A stretch of DNA of 64,000 bases from Microstegium vimineum (Eukaryota; Streptophyta; Magnoliopsida; Poales; Poaceae), in assembly GCA_022036555.1 (NCBI GenBank), contig CM039120.1, positions 27,432,227 to 27,496,226 on the forward strand, read 5' to 3'. The notes beneath the pieces are model-generated. The model was not told where the DNA came from, ran no database searches, and saw only the letters and a program-made list of their open reading frames with translations. A program made the translations under genes and the position numbers. Each line of letters begins with the position of its first letter. Position 1 is the stretch's first letter. Shown in pieces: positions 56,831 through 64,000 of this stretch.

Positions 56831-59273
56831 TATTGTACTGGGTAAATGCATGTGCGTTGCAACGGGAAAACATAATACCACAATAGATGTGTGTGTTATA
56901 CTGTTATATAGAAAGCATAATGCAATCGTGATGTTTGGGACATCAGTATACATAAACAATTTTGATATTTAACCGTCAATTCATAAGTCTCTACATTTGA
57001 CATCTAATTCACAGGCCTTTCGATACTTGATAGTGAGCACATAAATTCTTCCAGTCTAAGGAATTCTCTAACAAATACATATGACATGTGAACTTACCAA
57101 AGTACTGTGCAAATTTCTAGGAGATTCAGAGATGAAAATAACACTATGCATGCAGATATAATAGTCAAGAGCTGCTAGAACTGAAGCCTTCGATTTAAGA
57201 TTATGCATTTTTTTTCTTTAGATGCAAGGCTCCTCTTGTCCTTCATTTTTTGGGGTCTTCAAAAAACTGCAAAACTAAATTTGTTGGACAGGAAACAGTG
57301 AGCGAAGACATAAAACACTAAAGTTGAAAAACTGAATTTGACAGGCAGAGAACAAGACTCGACATCACCTAAACTTGCAAAGTGGACCGAACTCGGTTGC
57401 TACTTCACAATCTATCCGTTATACTTGACGAATACAAATTCTAAAAGATTGAACATCATGATATATGAGGGTGATGATAAATAAAGTTCCCTCGTCATGA
57501 CCTGGCATTATCAAAAATAAATTGATCTATATCAGTTTCAGGGGTTAGCAAATCGTTATCAAATATATGACAAGTGAATTTAGTTTCAGTCTTGAGAATA
57601 TAGGTTACCAAAGCAATCTCAACAATGAGAATTTCCATATGTAGCATGAATGAGATTGCCAATACCGAACAACCAATAAGCAGTCAATACTTTAACAACT
57701 TATGAACACATGAGGACTCAAAATGTGAGGGCACATCAATGATAATGTGGGTGACTTATCAGGTGGCTCAGAGACAAGCAACAGACTAACTATACTTGGT
57801 TAATACATGCAGCATTTTCAGGTTCCATCTTTAACTGCAGATTAAGATTCCTACTACTGCTAGTATCTTGGAGAATAAAGAAAGAGACTGAAACCGCAAG
57901 CAGAAACTTGAATACCAAGAGCTACCTGGGTTGGTGAGCTGTATCATTTGAAAAAATGAGGTCAATAGTGTTTGACAATCAATATCCAGCACGAACTGAA
58001 TGTGGGAAAGCTAACTGAAAGACATGGCCAAATTCCAGTAATTTTCAGCAATGTTTTACAACAAAAAAGTCTGGATCTTGAGGGGCTCAAGTCATATTGG
58101 AGGGAGCATGCAGATCCTCCACGTGAGAAAGACGAAAGGCTCGACACGGCCAACTAGCCACAATAATGGTGCATTAATAATCAGAGAGGAGCAAAGGCTC
58201 ATGTGCCTACATAAGAACTCAGTAGTAAGCGCTCCAACTTTACTATTTGTTTCTCCTTTTTTTAAAAAAAAGAAGCTCCCATTTACAATACTGTTTTGTT
58301 GCTTGACCTTGTTGCACTGAACCTAGAGATTAGAAAAGCAAGGAAATATTGATGTATACAGATTGGATTAGAAAGAATAATGACACATCATTCTGACTTT
58401 GACTAATAAAGTTTCAAGGACATGGTGGGAATGAAACTAACAAAGAGGGCATAATGCCAGATGTGCAATATAATGGATTTAAGAGATTTTTCACCAAGAT
58501 AGATAGATTTTCCCTTACTAATTAGCAGTAAAACATCAAATTCCCACATCCAGATGTGTACAATTAAAATATTATTAAAGGAGTGATCAATGATCTATCC
58601 CCATTAAAACAAGGGTAGACATACCATGAAATAATGTATTGAAAAATAGAGTGTAAACATGATGGCTGAAATAAAAGCATAGTATTTAGAAATTAAACTG
58701 AAACCCAATGATCATACCTTGATTTGAAGTCCCAAAGCTTTCTTGCTGAGCAGCCACAGTTCACTATTAATGTTTCAAATTCATGGCACCTGTATATTAA
58801 CTCCCATGACACTGCTATCTGTCTTCCCTCCAACGCCAAGCAGAACAAATAGCTCAACACAATCACTGTAAAAACAAGCTCGAGCGAAGCAAGAGCACCT
58901 GGACTTGTAGATGCCGAGGAGGCCAACGGAGGAGCAGGACCAGAGCCGAATGGTGCCGATCACCAGCGTAGCTACAACGACCCACAACCAAATCAAACTG
59001 TGGCGCTGGCATAGTAACTTTTCGCTTCCGAGGCCTATGCGAACGTCATCACACTTAAGATAACTCCAAAACAAACAAGTGCTAAGATAAATCAGCATAA
59101 GCATTCAACATCACTTCAGCGCCAAAGCAAGTTCAGTAAAACTAATTTTATTCAACTTTATTTAGTTTCACCTATGCTGTTTTAACCCACCTGAGTATAA
59201 ATACTTCATGGAATTCAAGTTGGATAAACTGGGATCTATAGTTGATGATACCACTATCCATAAACAGGCAAAC
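56831..59273. other. AT-rich stretch without a defensible gene
   Basis: No long frame. A GTGCGTTGCAACGGG motif at 56850-56864 resembles a common grass dispersed-repeat sequence. On the minus strand 58777-58710 could be an exon: an acceptor-like ATACAG, an open segment CHEFETLIVNCGCSARKL, WDFKSR, then donor-like GTATGATC. A second open segment lies at 58880-58990. They may be exons of a host gene or captured fragment; I do not recognise the product. Confidence 0.35.
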
Positions 59274-59278
59274 CGACT
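59274..59278. repeat. Probable target-site duplication CCGAC (REI-C), left copy
   Basis: CCGAC precedes TGTGATGTGG. CTGAC follows the other LTR at 62199-62203, one mismatch. Confidence 0.55.
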
Positions 59279-59292
59279 GTGATGTGGGGGCC

Positions 59293-61840
59293 GACGGTAC
59301 TTGGCGTTTTTGCATGGATTACCGGGCACTCAACTCCATCACGGTCAAGGATGTGTTCCCGATCCCTGTCGTGGACGAGCTTCTGGATGAACTCAAGGGT
59401 GCCCATGTCTTCTCCAAACTGGACCTCCGTTCAGGTTATCACCAGGTCCGGATGCGGTCCACCGATATTGAGAAGACGACTTTCAGAACCCACGAAGGCC
59501 TCTATGAATTCCTCTCGTCATGTCGTTTGGTCTCTGCAACGCACCAGCAACATTTCAAGCTCTGATGAATGACATCTTGAGGCCATTCCTGCGCCGCTTT
59601 GTCCTCGTCTTCTTCGATGATATATTGATATACAGTCGGTCCATGGCCGAACACTTCAGCCATGTTCGCGCCGTCCTCACTCTCCTTCATCAGCATCGGC
59701 TTTTCGTCAAGAAGTCCAAATGTGCTTTTGGCTCTTCCTCCATCGCATACCTGGGACACGTGATATCAGCCAACGGCGTGGCTATGGACCCAGCCAAAGT
59801 ACAGGCCATGGCGGATTGGCCGACTCCGCGCTCTGTGCGGGCAGTGCGAGGTTTCTTGGGTTTAGCGGGATACTACCGCAAGTTTGTGCAAGGATTCGAG
59901 GCCATCACAGCACCTCTGACTGGCCTACTCAAGAAGGACGAGTTCCAATGGTCCGAAGCAGCGGCCACGGCTTTCGCCGCACTCAAGACGGCAATCACCA
60001 CAGCACCAGTACTCGCACTCCCTGACTTCACAAGCCTGTTCGTGCTGGAGTGCGACGCCTCCACCTACGGGTTTGGCGCAGTTCTCCTTCAAGACCAGCA
60101 CCCCTTAGCTTTCTTCAGCAGGCCCGTCGCGCTGCGCCATCAGTCCCTGGCAGCTTACGAGCGAGAGCTCATTGGGCTGGTGCTCGCCATTAGGCACTGG
60201 AGACCTTATCTATGGGGCCGCCGCTTCTTGGTCCGCACGGATCATTACAGTTTGAAATTTCTATTGGATCAGCGCCTTGCCACCATACCACAGCATCACT
60301 GGGTGGGCAAACTTCTCGGGTTCGACTTTACTGTGGAATACAGAACAGGCAGCTCCAATACCGTCGCTGATGCTCTCTCTCGCTGGGATACCGAGAAGCT
60401 CACCGCCATGACGGTGTCGGGCGTCTAGTTCGATTTCATCGCTCGCCTCCGTCAGGCCAACACCCAAGAACCTGCTCTGGTCGCCATACAGGAGGAGATC
60501 ACCAGCAACCGCCGCACGGCTCCTTGGGCCATCGTCGACGGACTCGTGACGTTCCAGGGACGACTCTACATTCCCCCAGGTGCTGCCCTGCTTCATGATG
60601 GTCACGAGGGTGTCCAGCGAACCCTCCATCGCCTTAGGAGGGACTTCCATGCCCCAACCTTCGCGCCATGGTACAGGACTATGTCCGCGCCTGCGGGACT
60701 TGCCAGCGCTACAAATCAGAGCACCTACACCCGGCTGGGCTTTTGCTCCCTCTTCCAGTACCATCAGCAGTTTGGGCGGACATCGACATCGATTTTATTG
60801 AGGCACTGCCGAAAGTGGGTGGAAAGTCTGTGATCCTTATGATGGTAGACAGATTTAGCAAATATTACCACTTCATCGCTTTGGCCCACCCATACTCGGC
60901 TGAATCCGTGGCTCAAGCTTTCTTCACAGATATTGTCAAGCTCCATGGAATTCCCCAGTCCATTGTCTCCGATCGAGATCCGGTTTTCACCTCTCTGTTC
61001 TGGACAGAACTCATGAAGCTGTCAGGTGTCAAGCTTCGAATGACCACTGCTTTCCATCCACAGTCTGATGGACAGACTGAAGCCGCTAACAAGGTCATTG
61101 TAATGTACCTCCGCTGCATGACTGGTGATCGGCCAAGGCACTGGCTCCGTTGTTTACCGTGGGCTGAGTTCATCTATAATATGGCGTTTCAGATGGCCCT
61201 CAAGACCACTCCCTTCGCCATTGTCTATGGTCATGATCCCCCGTCAATATGTTCCTATGAACCCGGGGAGTCACGGGTCGCGGCCGTAGCCAAGAACATG
61301 GCGGCACGCGATGAAGTCCTAGTAGATGCCCGCGCTCGGCTGGAGCAGGCCCATACGTTGTACAAACGCGCCTATGACAAGCATCACAGGGAGGTCAGCT
61401 ACGGGGTGGGCGACTGGGTGTGGCTCCGTCTTCGTCATCACCACCCCGCCTCACTTCAAGGCGTCACCAAAGGCAAGCTCCGACCCCGCTACTTCGGCCC
61501 GTACCGCGTCTCCGCCATCATCAATCCGGTGGCCTACCGCCTGGAACTGCCACCGGGCGCCAAGCTCCATAATGTGTTCCATGTCGGCCTCCTCAAGAAG
61601 TTCGTTGGGACTCCGCCAACCACTCCTCCAGCATTGCCGCCAACGCACCACGGGGCCACCCAGCCCGTGCCAGAACGGGCCACGCGCACACGGCTGTCAT
61701 GCGGCGTTCGCCAGATTCTGATTCACTGGCAAGGCGAGCCCGTGACCTCGACTACTTGGGAGGATTTGGAGAGCTTTCAGGACCGCTATGCTTCATTCCA
61801 GCTCGAGGACGATCTACTTCTCGAGGGGGGAGAGATGTGA
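59293..61840 (+). pseudogene. pol: REI-C pol: RT (N-terminally truncated), RNase H, integrase, chromodomain
   Basis: RT: DGTWRFCMDYRALNSIT, FSKLDLRSGYHQVRMR, frameshift near 59515, then MSFGLCNAPATFQALM and catalytic VFFDDILIYS. RNase H: VLECDASTYGFGAVL, TDHYSLKFLL, ADALSRWD. Stop TAG at 60426, frameshift near 60660. Integrase: HEGVQRTLHRL, CGTCQRYKSEHLHPAGLL, DIDFIEALPKVGGKSVILMM, IVSDRDPVFTS, HPQSDGQTEAANK (triad intact), GPYRVSAI. Chromodomain-like end: QILIHWQGEPVTSTTWEDLE. The last stop lies within the LTR start. The 390-codon integrase frame (60668-61840) is still open. Confidence 0.92.
61824..61835 (+). other. REI-C polypurine tract
   Basis: GGGGGGAGAGA directly before TGTGATGTGG at 61836. 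It overlaps the end of pol. Confidence 0.75.
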
Positions 61841-62198
61841 TGTGGGGGCGTCACTACAGCCGTCGGTCCAAGGGAAAGAAAGCAACAGCCGGCAATGTGA
61901 ACAAGCCACAGGAACAAGAAGGGACTAAGGGCCCTGAGATGTGAACTGGGCGCAGAGTGTGAACAAGAGAGAGTATTAGCCGGCTGTGTTAGGCCTGGCT
62001 TTAGTATCTAAGAGTCAGTCTCCTAATCTCCTATATATATGTAACCGATCCTATGTTATTGGCAAGTAATGAAAGATCAAGTCTAGTCTAAGTCTCATCC
62101 CCCTTCTACTGTGCGCCAGATAGCTCTGGCGCCCCCTGTATCTAGTTACAACCTACGCAGCCAAGGGCCTGCAATCCTTGGAGTCGAGGCCCTTGACA
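61836..62198 (+). repeat. REI-C 3' LTR (363 bp)
   Basis: TGTGATGTGGGGGCG...CCCTTGACA, the same terminal form as REI-A/B. TATATATAT at 62032-62040. Confidence 0.85.
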
Positions 62199-62270
62199 CT
62201 GACAGAGGACACACCGTCCATGTTTCAACACTCCACTGGTAATTAAATTCTGAGTGTATACCTCAAGGAG
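62199..62270. other. Short spacer between REI-C and SIRE-2
   Basis: 72 bases including the CTGAC half of the REI-C duplication. Nothing else seen. Confidence 0.5.
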
Positions 62271-62704
62271 TGCTGAAGAATCATGGCCCTAGTTGGTTTC
62301 GGTGATTAACGATAATTAGAGATTATTATGGCTAACGTGTGTTTTGCAGAGGCTATGCGTAGCTTAGCTATAGTGATCAAGGAGAATGGGCTCTAAAGGT
62401 CATCACTTAGCCCCAAGATGGATATCGTTTCGGTTGTTAGGAAGACATGATGAAGACCCTAGAATGATAGGCTAAGTGCCATAAGGAGATGAAGGGCACT
62501 TAGAATTAGATAGGGCTTCTCTTTTTACCTTTGACCGTACTATTAAGAGGGGTTGAGATTAGTAGCTTGACTTAGGAAAGCTTCATGTTTAGGTGTGGTG
62601 CACACTTGACTTCCTTAGCTCTAAGCAAGCCTATGGTGACCGTAAGATAGCCTAGAACAACTTCCATATTCATCGCGACGAAAAACGGAGTTGTTAAAAG
62701 AGTT

Positions 62705-63135
62705 TTCTGGGCGTCGGACGCTCCTGGCAGGGGCGCCGGACGCTGTCCGTCGCGTCGGACAAAGGCGCCGGACGCTGGGTGGTTGAGTCCACAGCGTCCG
62801 TCGGCCTTTCAGAGAGGTTGTTTTCTGGCTAAGTTTTTCATTGTGCGTCGGACGCTGTCCGTCGGCCAGGCGTCGGACGCTGCGAAGAGCATCCGTCGAC
62901 CTTCCAGAGAGGGTGTTTTTCAACCCTAGCCAGAACTCAGCGTCGGACGCTGTGGCTGAGCGTCCGTCACCCAGTGACGTAGCGTTCGTCGCTGGGAACA
63001 GTGTGTCAGAACTAGCCGTTAGACAGAGGCGTCGGACCGTCCGTCGCCTAGGCGTCGGAGCGTCCGTCGCCTCAATTATGAACAGAAACTAGCCGTTGGG
63101 CATGCGACGGACCGTCCGTCGCCTAGTCGATGGAG
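62705..63135. repeat. GCGTCGGACGCTGTCCGTCG repeat block in SIRE-2 U3
   Basis: Units built from GCGTCGGACGC and GCGTCCGTCG, which are partly inverted copies of one another, recur at about 62710, 62730, 62750, 62790, 62845, 62870, 62890, 62940, 62960, 63028, 63048, 63103 and 63133. They can form hairpins and are rich in CG and CHG methylation sites. Confidence 0.8.
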
Positions 63136-63184
63136 CGTCCGTCGCCAACTTAAAATGCCAGCCCGAGGCAGTTTTCAGAGGGTC

Positions 63185-63193
63185 TATTTATAG
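63185..63193 (+). promoter_or_regulatory. TATA-like element of SIRE-2 LTR
   Basis: TATTTATAG followed by CCCCTCCCAC, directly after the U3 repeat block. Same place as in SIRE-1. Confidence 0.5.
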
Positions 63194-63895
63194 CCCCTCC
63201 CACTTCTCTCCCACCTGGCCTTTGCTCATTTGAGTTGTTGAGTTTGTTGAGAAGGTTGGGAAGAGAGCAAGAGCCCTAGAGAGAGAGAGTGATTCGCGAA
63301 TCCATCCATCCTCTCTCTAGTTCATCCAAGAGTTCAAGTGTGCATCCTCTAGTTGTGAAGCTTGAGTGAGTCAAGCGAAGATCGAGGCTTGTTACTCTTG
63401 GTGATCGACATCACCTAGACGGTCCGGTGGTGCTCAGAGGAAGGTGATCGCCGGAAGATTGTCGGCGGCCCTTCTCCATCGACGTTGTGATCGGTTGTGG
63501 CGATTCACCGAGCCGGAGTGGCAAAGAATCAGTCCGTAGAGAGCACTCATCCCTTGCGCGGGATTGAGGGGGAGCTATACCTTGCGAGGTGCTCCAACGA
63601 GGACTAGGGGGGAGTGTAGACTCCTCGATACCTCGGCAAAACATCGTCGTGTCAAGCATCTCTTTCCCTAGCTCTTTATTACCGCATTACTTTCCGCACT
63701 TGTCTGTCAATTCATACTAGAATTGTGTAGGAAGTTTTCGCTTTGCATTGCCTTGTTACCGCTTTCTAGCTAGGACACACAAGCGGTAGGCACTAGGGGG
63801 TTAATTGGCTCTTTATAGGTTTAATTCCTGTGTAGAAATTAAAAAGAGCCCAATTCACCCCCCCCCCCCCTCTTGGGCATCTTGATCCTTTCAAG

Positions 63896-63907
63896 TGGTA
63901 TCGGAGC
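63896..63907 (+). other. SIRE-2 primer binding site (Met type)
   Basis: TGGTATCGGAGC, one base off TGGTATCAGAGC, two bases after the LTR. Confidence 0.88.
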
Positions 63908-63945
63908 AGGGTTGCTCTAAATTAGGCTTCACCGCCTAGAGCAAG

Positions 63946-64000
63946 ATGTCCCATGGGGATGGACCACCTCCCATGTTTGATGGAGATGACTTTCCTTATT
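63946..64000 (+). CDS. gag: SIRE-2 gag, first 18 codons
   Basis: ATG at 63946 opens MSHGDGPPPMFDGDDFPY, identical to the SIRE-1 gag start at 47372. It runs off the window, so I cannot say whether the rest is intact. Confidence 0.9.
   Translation, partial: MSHGDGPPPMFDGDDFPY

Larger units (their letters stand above)
59279..62198 (+). mobile_element. REI-C: Reina-like chromovirus, 5' part deleted
   Basis: The first 14 bases of the LTR (TGTGATGTGGGGGC, 59279-59292) are joined directly to the middle of the RT gene at 59293. From there RT, RNase H, integrase, chromodomain end, polypurine tract and 3' LTR (61836-62198) follow. The rest of the 5' LTR, primer site, gag and protease are missing. The C-terminal end of pol matches that of REI-B. 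Confidence 0.88.
62271..63893 (+). repeat. SIRE-2 5' LTR (1623 bp)
   Basis: Starts TGCTGAAGAATCATGGCCC and ends CATCTTGATCCTTTCA. It is the same family as the SIRE-1 LTR but with a different U3 repeat block. Poly-C of 13 at 63858-63870. The short minus-strand frame at 63411-63659 is not a gene. Confidence 0.9.
62271..64000 (+). mobile_element. SIRE-2: SIRE/Maximus-type copia element, 5' end only
   Basis: LTR, Met-type primer site and gag start; continues beyond the window. Its gag start is the same as in SIRE-1, so it belongs to the same family in opposite orientation. Confidence 0.9.

Noticed and set aside
58261..58275. A poly(T)/poly(A) junction as a LINE or processed-gene tail
   Set aside because: The run is short and no adjacent coding remnant or target duplication could be paired with it.
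62705..63135. A CRISPR-like array
   Set aside because: Units are irregular in length and sequence, the spacers are not unique elements of constant size, and the context is a plant LTR.
1..64000. tRNA, rRNA or microRNA genes
   Set aside because: No cloverleaf or conserved rRNA segment was seen by eye; tRNA-like matches are limited to the primer binding sites. A covariance-model scan would be needed to exclude small RNAs.

Overview
The window is repeat-dense plant nuclear DNA, almost certainly from a grass. It is built nearly entirely of LTR retrotransposons (chromovirus, Tat and SIRE lineages), with CCGGAC-rich SIRE-type LTRs and a mosaic of GC-rich LTRs and AT-rich spacers. I see no bacterial-type operons, no rRNA or tRNA genes, no CRISPR, and no host gene I can defend. 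Element names below (SIRE-1, TAT-1, TEK-1, TEK-2, REI-A/B/C, SOLO-1, SIRE-2) are mine, for reference only.

Positions 1-48984 are one nest. A minus-strand SIRE/Maximus-type copia element (SIRE-1; 5' LTR 47425-48984, gag-pol 41779-47372, distal region 1-2119 running off the window) is split by a minus-strand Tat-type gypsy element (TAT-1, 2120-41554, target duplication CAAAT). TAT-1 is split inside its integrase by a minus-strand Tekay/Del-like chromovirus (TEK-1, 8307-33856, TACCC). TEK-1 is split in its leader ORF by a plus-strand Tekay/Del-like chromovirus (TEK-2, 16952-30859, GGAGT). Each junction is proven by TG...CA ends, matching LTR pairs and a perfect 5-bp duplication, and host reading frames resume across the insertions.

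Positions 48985-54834 hold two minus-strand Reina-like chromovirus copies in tandem that share one LTR (50436-50900). Copy B has lost RT, RNase H and integrase and was itself hit by a SIRE-type element that is now a solo LTR (51426-53091, GCCGT). Positions 54835-59278 are degenerate: a LINE remnant, a GC-rich patch, a piece of a Del/Tekay-like LTR and about 2.4 kb of AT-rich DNA with at best one exon-like segment. Positions 59279-62198 hold a plus-strand Reina-like element whose 5' LTR, gag and protease are deleted. The window ends in the complete 5' LTR and gag start of a second SIRE element (SIRE-2, 62271 onward).

The most interesting content is the accessory coding capacity. (1) Both Tekay-like elements carry an extra sense-strand ORF between 5' LTR and gag. 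Both of these ORFs begin with a residue-by-residue imitation of the histone H3 N-terminal tail around K9, and in both the ATG follows directly on a splice-acceptor-like AG. (2) The Tat element carries two antisense, multi-exon genes between integrase and 3' LTR. One is a decayed plant-mobile-domain gene. The other is an apparently intact four-exon gene (7086-7955, 214 codons) with its own TATA box and phase-consistent GT-AG introns, although every gag-pol frame around it is broken.
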